This document shows positions 16,694 to 25,990 of a stretch of 64,000 bases of DNA, piece after piece; the stretch's first letter is position 1, and the number at the start of each line of letters is the position of its first letter. The notes below the pieces were generated by a model. It was not told the DNA's origin. It saw nothing but the letters and a program-made list of their open reading frames with translations, and made no database searches. The DNA lies in contig NZ_CP036533.1 of NCBI RefSeq assembly GCF_024585265.1, positions 6,209,001-6,273,000 of the forward strand, in the 5' to 3' direction. Origin of the DNA: Bradyrhizobium sp. WBAH42 (GTDB lineage: Bacteria; Pseudomonadota; Alphaproteobacteria; Rhizobiales; Xanthobacteraceae). The translations under genes were made by a program, and so were the position numbers.

Positions 16694-17866
16694 ATGCCCA
16701 TCGTCAACCGCGTCGCCGCCCTCTCCGACGAAATGGCCGCCTGGCGCCACGACTTCCACGAGAACCCCGAGCTGCTTTACGAAGTCCACCGCACCGCCGG
16801 CATCGTCGCCGATCGCTTGCGCGAATTCGGCTGCGACGAGGTGGTGACGGGCATCGGCCGTACCGGCGTGGTCGGCGTGATCCGTGGCCGCAGGTCGGCA
16901 TCCGGCAAGACCATCGGCCTGCGCGCCGACATGGACGCGCTGCCGATCATGGAGACGTCGGGCGTGCCTTATGCCTCAAAGGTCCCCGGCAAGATGCACG
17001 CCTGCGGCCATGACGGCCACACCGCGATGCTGCTGGGCGCGGCCAAATATCTCGCCGAGACTCGCAATTTCGACGGCACGGCCGTGATGATCTTCCAACC
17101 CGCCGAGGAAGGCGGCGGCGGCGGCAAGGCCATGGTCGAGGACGGGCTGATGACGCGCTGGAACATCCAGGAGGTCTACGGCATGCACAACATGCCGAAC
17201 CTGCCCGAGGGCCATTTCGCCACCACGCCCGGGCCGATGCTCGCCTCCTCGGACAACATCCAGATCACAGTTCGCGGCAAGGGTGGCCACGCCGGCGCCG
17301 GTCCGCACAAATCGGTCGACAGTGTGCTGATCGGCTCGCAGATCGTCAACGCATTGCAATCGATCGTGGCGCGCAACGTCGATCCGCTCAAGTCCGCGGT
17401 CATCTCGATCACGCAATTCCACTCCGGCACCGCCTTCAACATCATCCCGGAGGTCGCCGAGCTCGCCGGCACCGTGCGCACGCTCGACCCCGACGTGCGC
17501 GATCTCGTCGAGCGCCGCATCGGCGAAGTCGCCGACAGCATCGCCCGCGCCTATGGCGGCTCGGCCGAAACGAAATACACGCGGATGTATCCGGTGACGA
17601 TGAACCATGCCCGCGAGGCCGGCCTTGCCGCCGACGTCGCCCGCGACATCGTCGGCGCCGACCGCGTCAACGACAAGTTCGTTCCGATGATGGGCGCCGA
17701 GGACTTCTCCTTCATGCTGGAAGCACGCCCCGGCGCGATGGTGCTGGTCGGCATGGGCGACGGCAACGAGTGCCACCACCCGGCCTACGTCTTCAACGAC
17801 AACATTCTGGGCCACGGCGCCTCGTTCTGGGCGCGCCTGGTCGAAACGCGGATGCCGGTGGGGTAG
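16694..17866 (+). CDS. M20 family amidohydrolase (hippurate/N-acyl-amino-acid hydrolase type)
   Basis: A 390-residue metallopeptidase-family amidohydrolase. Metal and catalytic motifs are in order: GLRADMDALPIME, HACGHDGHTAMLLGAA, FQPAEEGGGGGKAMVEDG with the catalytic Glu pair, YGMHNMPNLPEGHF, and a C-terminal MMGAEDFSFM. The central dimerisation domain starts at GKGGHAGAGPH. Family members remove acyl groups from amino acids (hippurate, acetyl amino acids, IAA conjugates); the actual substrate is not clear. The gene begins right after the palindromic repeat. It is one of several similar enzymes normally found in rhizobia. Confidence 0.9.
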   Translation: MPIVNRVAALSDEMAAWRHDFHENPELLYEVHRTAGIVADRLREFGCDEVVTGIGRTGVVGVIRGRRSASGKTIGLRADMDALPIMETSGVPYASKVPGKMHACGHDGHTAMLLGAAKYLAETRNFDGTAVMIFQPAEEGGGGGKAMVEDGLMTRWNIQEVYGMHNMPNLPEGHFATTPGPMLASSDNIQITVRGKGGHAGAGPHKSVDSVLIGSQIVNALQSIVARNVDPLKSAVISITQFHSGTAFNIIPEVAELAGTVRTLDPDVRDLVERRIGEVADSIARAYGGSAETKYTRMYPVTMNHAREAGLAADVARDIVGADRVNDKFVPMMGAEDFSFMLEARPGAMVLVGMGDGNECHHPAYVFNDNILGHGASFWARLVETRMPVG

Positions 17867-17990
17867 GCTCACATTCTTGTAGTTACGGGGATGAACGCAG
17901 CGACATCTTAGGGTGACGTGAGATTATCGGCGCAGATGTCCCGCACTCGCCGCGATCATCCTGCTCGCTGCATACCACTCGTTCTGCACG

Positions 17991-19823
17991 CTAGTTGCAT
18001 ATCTCCGTAGTATACGTGGTCCCTCTGCTCGACTCTGTTCCAAGACGGCATCCCTTGCCGACCGGTCTACAGACACGGTTATTGCAGATAATCTGACCGG
18101 ACGCTTGCGATTTTGGTGCTGCAGATTCCGCCTCTTTCCTGTCCTGATCGCGCTTCCTCGGTTCCTCGCGGGTCGCGACCGGCTTCTTCTCTTGCACCTT
18201 CTCGCATTCGTTGTCGTCGCCGACGCGATAGCCGGCGCGGCAGGTGATCTTCACGCATTGGTCGCCGTCGGCCTTGAAGCCGAAATTGCACACCAGCGGA
18301 CAGACCCGTCCCGGCTTCGCCTTCAGCGCGTCCAGCGCGTCGATGCTGGCGAGCTTCACGTCGAACTGGGTGCCGGCGTATTTGTTGAAGAGCGTCAGCG
18401 AACGCTGCGCGGCCGAGCTCCACTCGCCCTCCGCCGCTGAGGTCAGGCAGCCGACGCGGCGCAGTTCGCTCTGCACGGATTTCGTGAGTTCGGCCGCGGA
18501 TAAGGTCGTCTTCGGCCCCGGCGAGAGCGCAGCCACTTTCTGGTTCTCGACTTCGGGCATCTGCCGATCGGCGGCCGGCTTTGCGCCCTGCTCCGCTTTC
18601 TCGGCGGCCTGCTTCGCGGCCAGCTCGGCCTTGGCCTTCTCCGCCGCCTGTTTCTCTGCGAGCGCTTGCGCCGCCGCCGCCTCGGCGGTCTTGCGCTGCT
18701 TCTCGGCCGCTTCCGCCTTGGCCTGTTCGATCTGCTTTTGCTTCTCCGCAGCGATTCGCGCCTCCTCGGCGGCCTTGGCCGCAGCAGCAGCCTTCTCCTG
18801 CTCGGCCTTCTGGGCGCGCTCGGCGATCAGCCTCGCCTTTTCCTGCTCGGCCGCCTTGGCCTTTTGCTCGGCAGCCACGCGGGTCTCTTCGGCACCGATC
18901 TTGTTCAACTGTCCCTTGGCGAGGTTGGCATAGAAGCCGTCGGGATACGCCGCCAAAAAGGCTTCCCAGGCATCGCGCGTCGCAAGCTGGAGCGCGAGCT
19001 CGTAGTCCCTGCGAACGGCGTCCTGCGGGTTTGCCTGCGGACCGGTTGCGGCCGGCTTCACCACGAGCGGCACGTCGTCGCCGCCAAGCGAACCGTAGAC
19101 GTAAGGCTCCTGCTTGTAGCCGGTGGTCTTGAGCACGTCGTCGCGTACGAAGCCGAACGCCTTGCGCAGATCGAGGCCCGGCTTCGGCAGGTGCTCGACC
19201 AGCGCGGTAGCAAACGGACTGTTGCGAGAATCGCCGTCGGATGCGGTCGAGCCGGCCTTCGCAGCGAAGGCAATCATCGTATTCGGGCTGGTTGGCTCCA
19301 CCTTGGCGAGGCCCCGTCCGATCGCCCGCGAGGCCAGCGTGCGCTTCATCGTCTTCGCAAACGGGTTATCGCGGCAGGCATCAAGGATGATCAAACGCAG
19401 CTGCTTGGCGGGCTCGACTGCGAACAATGCGCGCTCGACAGGGATGGTCTCGTCGAGAACGTCGCCATCCGTCTCCAGCGTGGCGTCGGTCGGAATGAGA
19501 TAATTGTTGCCGTCGAGCTCGATGCCGTGGCCGGCATAATAGATCACCGCCATTTCCGCGTCGCGCGACCTGCCGGCGAACTCGCGCAACATGCGCCGCA
19601 TCTCGCTCGCACTCAGATCTAACCGGACGTCGACGGAATCGAAGCCCGCCTTCTTGAGCATGCCACCGACCAGGGTGGCATCGTTCACGGGATTGGTGAG
19701 CTTGGGCGCGCTCTTGTAGGCGGAATTGCCGATGACGAGCGCGACCCGCCGATCGGCATGTGCCGATCCGCAGGCCAGCAAGGTCGCAAAAATCAATAAA
19801 CCAAACAGCCGAAACGGAATCAC
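17991..19823 (-). CDS. Secreted caspase-like (peptidase C14) protein with coiled coil and Cys-rich tail
   Basis: A 610-residue protein. A signal peptide (MIPFRLFGLLIFATLLACGSAHA, cut near residue 23) precedes a caspase-fold domain (about 25-255) with the catalytic dyad in YYAGHG and LDACRDNP. Residues about 295-430 are a long charged coiled coil rich in AEQ/KA repeats. A helical segment resembling a peptidoglycan-binding or SEL-type module (SELRRVGC..WSSAAQRSL) is next, then a Cys-rich tail (CPLVCNFGF, CVKITCRAGY, CNNRVCRPVGKGC). It is probably periplasmic or exported. Similar proteins are numerous in Bradyrhizobium; their substrates are unknown. It stands alone. Confidence 0.85.
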   Translation of the reverse strand: MIPFRLFGLLIFATLLACGSAHADRRVALVIGNSAYKSAPKLTNPVNDATLVGGMLKKAGFDSVDVRLDLSASEMRRMLREFAGRSRDAEMAVIYYAGHGIELDGNNYLIPTDATLETDGDVLDETIPVERALFAVEPAKQLRLIILDACRDNPFAKTMKRTLASRAIGRGLAKVEPTSPNTMIAFAAKAGSTASDGDSRNSPFATALVEHLPKPGLDLRKAFGFVRDDVLKTTGYKQEPYVYGSLGGDDVPLVVKPAATGPQANPQDAVRRDYELALQLATRDAWEAFLAAYPDGFYANLAKGQLNKIGAEETRVAAEQKAKAAEQEKARLIAERAQKAEQEKAAAAAKAAEEARIAAEKQKQIEQAKAEAAEKQRKTAEAAAAQALAEKQAAEKAKAELAAKQAAEKAEQGAKPAADRQMPEVENQKVAALSPGPKTTLSAAELTKSVQSELRRVGCLTSAAEGEWSSAAQRSLTLFNKYAGTQFDVKLASIDALDALKAKPGRVCPLVCNFGFKADGDQCVKITCRAGYRVGDDNECEKVQEKKPVATREEPRKRDQDRKEAESAAPKSQASGQIICNNRVCRPVGKGCRLGTESSRGTTYTTEICN

Positions 19824-19995
19824 TTGCGTCCCCCCGGATGCAATTCCCTGAGACTATCCGGAGCATCGATGAAAGCCAAATTTTCCTATGTGAGGTCGAT
19901 CACATAAACTCCTCGATTGCGGCTTATGGCTAATGCAGTCGGGCCTCGCCCCACAGGCGCGGCGCGAGCTTGGTCGATCCGACGTGCCATCATAC

Positions 19996-21903
19996 CTATG
20001 CCTGCACCACCTCGTGGCGCATCACGAAGGGTGCGAGCAGCGCGTGGACCTCTGTCTCCACCGCTTCGCGCTGGCTCGCCGGCAGGCCCGTCAGCGTCAC
20101 GGTCGCGATCGAGCCGTGGCTGCCGTGCGGACCGACCTTGACCTTGCAATCGATGCCGCGCTCGACCAGCGGCGCCAGCACCTTGGTGAACACGCGCGCG
20201 GCCGCATCCCAGCGCAGCTGCGGCTTGAACACCTTGCCGACGCCCGTCACCGGCATCGGGTCGATCGGGATGACCTGCACCGGAACGGCGGCGCGTTCCG
20301 GCGTGCGCTCGCGCACCCAGGCTTCCAGCTCGCCCGGCTCGACCTTTGCGCCGGGCTTCAGCTGCACGTAGCCCACCGGCAGTTCGCCCGCGTAAGCATC
20401 GGGCTGGCCGACCACGGCGGCGAAACCGACGGCGGGATGGCGGAATATGATCTCCTCGATCGGCGCCGGATCGATGTTGTGGCCACCGCGGATCACGAGA
20501 TCCTTGGCGCGGCCGGTGATCCAGAGATAGCCGTCGGCATCGAGCCGGCCGAGATCGCCGGAATTGACCCAGACCCCGTCGATGAAGGCACCTTTGTTGT
20601 GCTCGTCATTGAGATAGCCGCTGAACACGCCGGGGCCGGCCATGATGACGACCCCGATCTCGTCCGGCTTGCAGTCGCGGATCAAGCGGCCGTCAGCGTC
20701 GAGCTGCACGATGCGCACCCGCGCGTAAGGCATGGGAAGGCCGACCGAGCCGAGCCGGATCGGCCGGTCCGGATAAGCGAGCGTGTGCACGCTGGAGGTC
20801 TCGGTCATGCCGTAGACCTCGACAACCGGCAGCTTCAGCTTCTCCTGAATCGCCGAGCCGACCGCGACCGGAATCGCCGAGCCGCCGCCGGCCGCATATT
20901 TCAGGCTCGAGATATCCGCATTCCCCGGCGGCACCGCGAGCGTCGCGGCGAGCACCGTCGGCACGCTCGACAGCGCTTCGGGCTTGAAGCGCGCGACGAG
21001 CTGCCAGATGTTCTTCACCGCATTCGGGTTGCGCCAGCCGCTCGGCGACAGCACGACCAGCGAGCCGCCGCTCGACAGCATCGTCAGCACCTGCGTCAGC
21101 GATCCACCGACGTGAAACAGTGGCATGCCGAACAGCAGATTGGCGCCGGGCTTCCCCTTCAACAGCAGATTGAGTGCCCAGGCCTGATAAACCTGGTTGG
21201 CATGGGTATGCCGCACCAGCTTGGGCGTACCCGTGGTGCCGCCAGTGTGGAAATAGGCGGCGATGTCGCTGCCGCGAATCTTGCGTCCGCTGACGAGCCG
21301 ATCCGACGGCTGCTGCTTGATCAGGTCGCTGAAGGCGAAGATGCCATTGGCCGGATCGCCGCCGCCGAACACCTGCACGATGGCCTTCAGATGCTTCAGC
21401 TGCGGGCGGATCTGCTCGACCTTCTGCCAGATGTCGGTGCCCGGCATCGGCCCGAGCGCCACCAGGATCTTGGTGTTCGCAGCTTCCAGGATTTCGGCGA
21501 TCTGGTGCGGCTCGAGCAGCGGATTGACGGGATTGGCGATGCCGGCGGCCTCGGCGCCGAACAGAGTGACGAACGCATCCGGCACCAACGGCAGCATGAA
21601 GCTGATGACGTCGCCCTTCCCAGCGCCGAGCGCGTGAAACATGTTGGCGGCCTGGGTGACGCGCGCGATGAAATCGCGGTGCGTGACGACCAAAGGCGTG
21701 TCGGCGGGATCGGCATTTTGCAGGAACTGGATCGCCGCCCCGTCGGGATTGCGCTCCGCACCAAGCCTGATGGCGTCATAGGTGCTCTCGGCCGCGACGC
21801 GGTCGGCGTAGGGAACCTGCTCGAACGCCCGGACCTCCTCGTCCGTGAGCAGAGCCGGATAGTCGTTGCCGATCAACCGATCGAGCGCGTGGATGCCCGC
21901 CAT
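19996..21903 (-). CDS. Acyl-CoA synthetase (AMP-dependent ligase)
   Basis: A 635-residue ANL-superfamily ligase that would adenylate a carboxylic acid and form its CoA thioester. The core motif FHTGGTTGTPKLVRHTH is the P-loop-like AMP-binding signature; GMTETSS and GDLGRLDADGYLWITGRAKD are the later core motifs, and VTGVGKVFKP has the catalytic Lys of the C-terminal domain. ATG 21903 has GGAGG eleven bases upstream; homologous sequence starts there, not at the longer frame. Chain length of the substrate cannot be inferred. It is divergent from the SecD-like gene. Confidence 0.9.
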   Translation of the reverse strand: MAGIHALDRLIGNDYPALLTDEEVRAFEQVPYADRVAAESTYDAIRLGAERNPDGAAIQFLQNADPADTPLVVTHRDFIARVTQAANMFHALGAGKGDVISFMLPLVPDAFVTLFGAEAAGIANPVNPLLEPHQIAEILEAANTKILVALGPMPGTDIWQKVEQIRPQLKHLKAIVQVFGGGDPANGIFAFSDLIKQQPSDRLVSGRKIRGSDIAAYFHTGGTTGTPKLVRHTHANQVYQAWALNLLLKGKPGANLLFGMPLFHVGGSLTQVLTMLSSGGSLVVLSPSGWRNPNAVKNIWQLVARFKPEALSSVPTVLAATLAVPPGNADISSLKYAAGGGSAIPVAVGSAIQEKLKLPVVEVYGMTETSSVHTLAYPDRPIRLGSVGLPMPYARVRIVQLDADGRLIRDCKPDEIGVVIMAGPGVFSGYLNDEHNKGAFIDGVWVNSGDLGRLDADGYLWITGRAKDLVIRGGHNIDPAPIEEIIFRHPAVGFAAVVGQPDAYAGELPVGYVQLKPGAKVEPGELEAWVRERTPERAAVPVQVIPIDPMPVTGVGKVFKPQLRWDAAARVFTKVLAPLVERGIDCKVKVGPHGSHGSIATVTLTGLPASQREAVETEVHALLAPFVMRHEVVQA

Positions 21904-22132
21904 GAAATTCCGTCCTCCCTCAGATGCTTGTCCCCGCCACGTATCTTTTGACGTTTTGGTTCGGCGAAGGGCTCGGCCTAATGCCCGGCCGACCCGGACC
22001 AGAATGATGGATGATTTCCATTTCGTCCATTGCCCAGCCGCAGTGACGCTTGAACCTGTGCGGCTGATCCGGGGACCAAGAACTGGCACTGAATTCGCCC
22101 GCCAGCGCCCTGCCGCAAGACACGAGGTCACC

Positions 22133-23212
22133 ATGACGATGCCCCTGCGGAACCGGATCACACGGCTGATCGCTGCGTTTGCGACGGTATCGGCGATCGC
22201 CCTGCCCGGCGTCGCGCTTGCCGACAGCCAGCTCGACAAGGTGCGCGTCAAGGTCGCGGCCTTCATCGCCGACAAGATGGAGAAGCTGGGCGGATCGCGC
22301 ATCGTCTACAGGGTGGACGCCGACGCCTTGCGCGAGGCGGTCGTCACGGATTTGCGCGACGACGTCTACAAGATCCTGCGCGAGGGCCGCATCGCGTTCT
22401 CCGGACTTGCGATCCGCGACGGCGGCGTCGACGTGAGGATCGCGGACGCCAAAGGCCGCGAACAGCTCACGCGCAAGCTCGTCGCGGCGGCGGAGGGATT
22501 GCCCACGCACGCGCTCACCGTCACCGACGCCGGCGACGGGCTGCTCAGGCTCGCGCCGACCGATGCCGCATCCGCTGCGCGGCTGCGCGATCTCGTCGAA
22601 GATTCCATCGCCATGATCGAGCAGCGCCTCAAGGACGCCGACGTCAAGTTCGCCAGCGTCCAACCTGAGGGGACGGACCGCATCCGTATCTTCCTGCCGG
22701 GGATGATGGAGCCCGAGCAAATCACCGCAATCTTCGCCAGGAAGGTCAAGGTCGGCTTCCGCCTGATCGACCTCTCGATGTCCGCAGAGCAGGCGCAATC
22801 GGGCACGCCGCCGGCGGGCACGGAAGTCCTGCTCGGCTTCAAGGACCAGCGTCCTTATCTCGTCGCCAAGGACAGCGCGCTCGAGGGCGGCGATATCAGC
22901 TATGCCGGCCCGGGACTGACCGGCGAGAGCAAGGAGCCGATCGCCTCGTTCCGCTTCAACGGCCGCGGCACGCGGCGCTTTGCCCATATCACGGCAGAGA
23001 ACGTCGGAAAGCCCTTTGCCATCGTGCTCGACGACAAGGTGATCTCCGCTCCCGTGATCCGCGAGCCCATCACCGGCGGCTCCGGCCAGATTTCCGGCAA
23101 TTTCACCCTGGAGGAGGCCAACAGCGTCGCCATGCTGCTGCGCGCCGGCTCGCTGCCGGGGCGCCTTGGTCTCGTCGAGCAGCAGGTCGTGCAACCCGCC
23201 GCCAAGCCGTAA
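22133..23212 (+). CDS. Exported stand-alone SecD P1-like protein
   Basis: A 359-residue protein with a clear signal peptide (MTMPLRNRITRLIAAFATVSAIALPGVALA). The mature part aligns by pattern with the periplasmic P1 region of SecD: repeated ferredoxin-like segments, IIDLSM-like RLIDLSMSAEQA, GKPFAIVLDDKVISAPVI, and the closing motif LEEANSVAMLLRAGSLP. In SecD this is followed by six membrane helices; here the protein ends about 17 residues later. It is therefore a periplasmic protein without the translocase membrane part. Its role is not known. GAGGT precedes ATG 22133. Confidence 0.8.
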   Translation: MTMPLRNRITRLIAAFATVSAIALPGVALADSQLDKVRVKVAAFIADKMEKLGGSRIVYRVDADALREAVVTDLRDDVYKILREGRIAFSGLAIRDGGVDVRIADAKGREQLTRKLVAAAEGLPTHALTVTDAGDGLLRLAPTDAASAARLRDLVEDSIAMIEQRLKDADVKFASVQPEGTDRIRIFLPGMMEPEQITAIFARKVKVGFRLIDLSMSAEQAQSGTPPAGTEVLLGFKDQRPYLVAKDSALEGGDISYAGPGLTGESKEPIASFRFNGRGTRRFAHITAENVGKPFAIVLDDKVISAPVIREPITGGSGQISGNFTLEEANSVAMLLRAGSLPGRLGLVEQQVVQPAAKP

Positions 23213-23451
23213 GCGAAGGTCCCCTTCGCTGTCGCCCAGCCCCGTCCGCGACGCCCGATCCTCCGCGGCTGGCCCGAATCACGGCCTCCGCGGCCAGACG
23301 CGCAACCAACGGGCAATTGCCGAAACGCCCGATCAGGCTAAAATTTGCCTCTTGCGGCACGATGGCCGGAAGCGTCATTCAAGCGGTCGTCATTCGATTT
23401 CGGCTATACGGGTGCCGACCAGGACTGAATGCCTTACGTGGGGTTAGTACC

Positions 23452-24258
23452 ATGCCGTCCGGCAGCGCAGACATTTCGTCGATCCTCGACCGCATCCTCG
23501 AGGCGGCCACGGACAACCTCAGGATCGCGAAAATCCTGGTCCAGATGGGCCTCGATCCCGACAACGTCACCTACGACGCGATCTTCAATCGGCTGCTGGA
23601 GATCTTTGTCCACAACATCACGTTCGCCAATTTGTTCGCAGCGGTCGGCGCTGGCTTCTTCGTCGCCACCCTCCTGATGCGGACGATGGTGCCCCTGCGG
23701 GTGGCCAACATGATCGGCTGCGCGTTCTTCGCCGCTTTCGGCGCACTCACCGCCAACGTCGCCACGTTCCTGCTCTATCTGCTGCTGCTGCCGATCAACG
23801 CCCTGCGCCTGCGGCAGATGCTCAAGCTGGTCAAGAAGGCGCGGCATGCGGCCGAAGGCGACATGTCGATCGAATGGCTCAAGCCGTTCATGACCGAACG
23901 CAGATATCGCCGCGGCGACATCCTCTTCAAGCTGCGAGATCCCGCGCAGGAGATGTTCCTCACCGTCACCGGCAAGTTCCTGGTCAAGGAGATCAACGTC
24001 GAGATCCTGCCTGGAGCGCTGATGGGCGAGCTCGGCTTCCTCACACCGGACAACCGGCGCACCGGAACGGTCGAATGCATCGAGGACGGCCAGGTGCTGA
24101 CGATCACCTATGACCGGCTGCTGGAGATCTATTTCCAGGATCCGCAGTTCGGCTATTACTTCCTGGTGTTGACCAGCCAACGCCTGTTGCAGAACATCGA
24201 CCGCCTGCAGAAGCAGCTGGCATCCGAGCGCGGGACCACCACGAACAGGATCGCGTGA
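23452..24258 (+). CDS. Membrane protein with C-terminal cyclic nucleotide-binding domain
   Basis: A 268-residue protein. Three hydrophobic helices lie near residues 60-80, 83-103 and 105-125. The C-terminal half (about 140-260) is a cNMP-binding beta-roll: RYRRGDILFKLRDPAQEMF, the phosphate-binding cassette region ILPGALMGELGFLTPDNRRTG, and a closing helix. The PBC lacks the Arg-Ser/Thr-Ala of classic cAMP receptors, so ligand binding is uncertain. The layout resembles popeye-type membrane cNMP proteins. It is not a transcription factor as no HTH is present. Start ATG 23452 follows GGGG. Confidence 0.75.
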   Translation: MPSGSADISSILDRILEAATDNLRIAKILVQMGLDPDNVTYDAIFNRLLEIFVHNITFANLFAAVGAGFFVATLLMRTMVPLRVANMIGCAFFAAFGALTANVATFLLYLLLLPINALRLRQMLKLVKKARHAAEGDMSIEWLKPFMTERRYRRGDILFKLRDPAQEMFLTVTGKFLVKEINVEILPGALMGELGFLTPDNRRTGTVECIEDGQVLTITYDRLLEIYFQDPQFGYYFLVLTSQRLLQNIDRLQKQLASERGTTTNRIA

Positions 24259-24268
24259 GCGCTGCCGC

Positions 24269-24910
24269 TCAGCTCAAGAGCAGCGCCATGCCGGGATCGC
24301 CCTTCTCCATCGCGCGACGGTATGCCGGGCGGGCGCCGATGCGGCCGAGATATTTGACCACGTTCTGACAGCGCGCGAGATCATAGGGCTGGAAATAACG
24401 CATCGTGGTGAGCGAGAACACCGTCATGATGTCGGCAGTGGTGAAGGCGCTGCCCGCCAGATATTCGGACTCGCGAAGCCGTGCGTCGAGAAGATCGTAG
24501 GCGCGGTCGAGGCGCCCCTTCACGGCGAGCAGGGTCGGGTTGTCCCTGGCGAGATCGAGCCGGCTTAGGATCATCATCCGCCCCATGCCGGGCTGCAGGG
24601 TGCCGTTGGCGAAATGAAGCCAATACAGAAATTGGGCGAAGGCGGGATCATTGGGACCGAGCACGAGCCGGCCGTTGCCGTATTTAGCAACGATGTAGTC
24701 GACGACGGCGCCGGATTCCGCAAGCACCAGCTCGCCGTCGGTGATGACCGGCGCCGTGCCGGCCGGATGCAGCGCCTTGTACTCGGCCGGCGCCAGCATG
24801 GTCGCGGCATCGCGCGTGTAACGCTTCATCTCATAAGGAATTTCGAGCTCCTCGCAGAGCCAGACAATGCGTTCGGATTGCGATTTACCGAGATGGTGGA
24901 CCGTGAGCAT
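24269..24910 (-). CDS. Glutathione S-transferase
   Basis: A 213-residue two-domain GST. The thioredoxin-like N-terminal domain begins MLTVHHLGKSQSERIVWLCE, with Ser in the catalytic position (SQSERI), and contains the cis-Pro and glutathione-contact motif HPAGTAPVITDGELVLAESGAVV. The C-terminal helical domain carries the ADIMTVFSL motif. Such enzymes conjugate or reduce electrophiles in the cytoplasm; the substrate is unknown. ATG 24910 was chosen because the conserved domain starts there. The gene ends 11 bases from the convergent cNMP-binding gene. Confidence 0.9.
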   Translation of the reverse strand: MLTVHHLGKSQSERIVWLCEELEIPYEMKRYTRDAATMLAPAEYKALHPAGTAPVITDGELVLAESGAVVDYIVAKYGNGRLVLGPNDPAFAQFLYWLHFANGTLQPGMGRMMILSRLDLARDNPTLLAVKGRLDRAYDLLDARLRESEYLAGSAFTTADIMTVFSLTTMRYFQPYDLARCQNVVKYLGRIGARPAYRRAMEKGDPGMALLLS

Positions 24911-25131
24911 GTTGCTTTCTCTGCGAGATCGCCGACCGGCGAAACGCCGTCTTGTTCCGCGGCTAGTGTGAGCTGTCAACCTGCGAGCGGACGCCCCCTT
25001 GCCGCTTCGGCCGACCCGATGGCGAATATCGCATAAGCGGGAAATTCGGCGTCCCGACCTGCGGTCCCGGCCCCACGCCGCAAAATCGCCCCAAAAACCG
25101 AATGGTAACCATGCCGGGCTAGGGTAGCGAC

Positions 25132-25929
25132 GTGACCAATTCTCCGACGATCCTGGTGTTCGATTCCGGCCTTGGCGGGCTCACTGTGCTGCGTGAGGTC
25201 GTAGCCGCCCGCCCGGACGCGCATTACGTCTATGTCGCCGACGACGCCTTCTTCCCCTATGGCCACCACAGCGAGGACGAGATCATCGCCCGCGTCGTGC
25301 CGCTGATGGGGGAGCTGATCGGCCGGCATGATCCGGACCTTGTCGTCATTGCCTGCAACACGGCGTCCACCCTGGTCCTGTCTCACCTGCGCGCCGCCTA
25401 TTCCGTGCCCTTCGTCGGCACCGTGCCGGCGATCAAGCCGGCCTGCGCGCAGTCCAAGACCCGCCGCGTCTCGGTGCTCGGCACCAAGGGCACGGTGAAG
25501 CGCGAGTACACCAAGGCGTTGATCCGCGATTTCGCGCAAGGATGCGAGGTGACGCTGGTCGGCTCGCCCGCGCTCGCTTCGCTGGCCGAAGCCGAGCTCA
25601 GCGGGACTCCGATCAGCGACGAAGCCATCCTCGCCGAGCTCGCTCCCTGCTTCGTCGGCGACCCCTCGGATGCAACATCGCGCACCGACACCGTGGTGCT
25701 CGCCTGCACGCATTACCCGCTGCTGCTCGACCGGATGAAGATGCTCGCGCCCTGGCCGGTCGACTGGATCGATCCGGCGCCCGCGATCGCCCGCCGCGTC
25801 TCCGACCTGCTCGGCCAGCGGATCGGCGGCATCGTGCAGTCCAGCGCCGAGATGATTTTTACATCGAACCGCGTGCATGGTCTCAGCGCCACGCTGACGG
25901 CGTTCTTCGGCGGACGCGCGCTGGCCTGA
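25132..25929 (+). CDS. murI: Glutamate racemase
   Basis: Converts L-glutamate to D-glutamate for peptidoglycan. The 265-residue product starts at GTG 25132 with FDSGLGGLTVLREV. Both catalytic Cys are present: Cys75 in VIACNTAST and the second in VLACTHYPLLL. The usual DxARxPYG segment reads ADDAFFPYG, a small departure from the family norm that also occurs in related alphaproteobacteria. It is the first of two same-strand genes, followed after 61 bases by an aldolase gene. Confidence 0.94.
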   Translation: MTNSPTILVFDSGLGGLTVLREVVAARPDAHYVYVADDAFFPYGHHSEDEIIARVVPLMGELIGRHDPDLVVIACNTASTLVLSHLRAAYSVPFVGTVPAIKPACAQSKTRRVSVLGTKGTVKREYTKALIRDFAQGCEVTLVGSPALASLAEAELSGTPISDEAILAELAPCFVGDPSDATSRTDTVVLACTHYPLLLDRMKMLAPWPVDWIDPAPAIARRVSDLLGQRIGGIVQSSAEMIFTSNRVHGLSATLTAFFGGRALA

Positions 25930-25990
25930 GCTTGCGCCCTAGCGGCGCGCTGCTAGGCTTTGCCGTCGCCATCGTCCCGCAGGTTTTTCC

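Noticed and set aside
19933..21951. 672-codon frame on the plus strand
   Set aside because: Fully antisense to the acyl-CoA synthetase, with low-complexity Arg/Asp/His-rich translation and no family.
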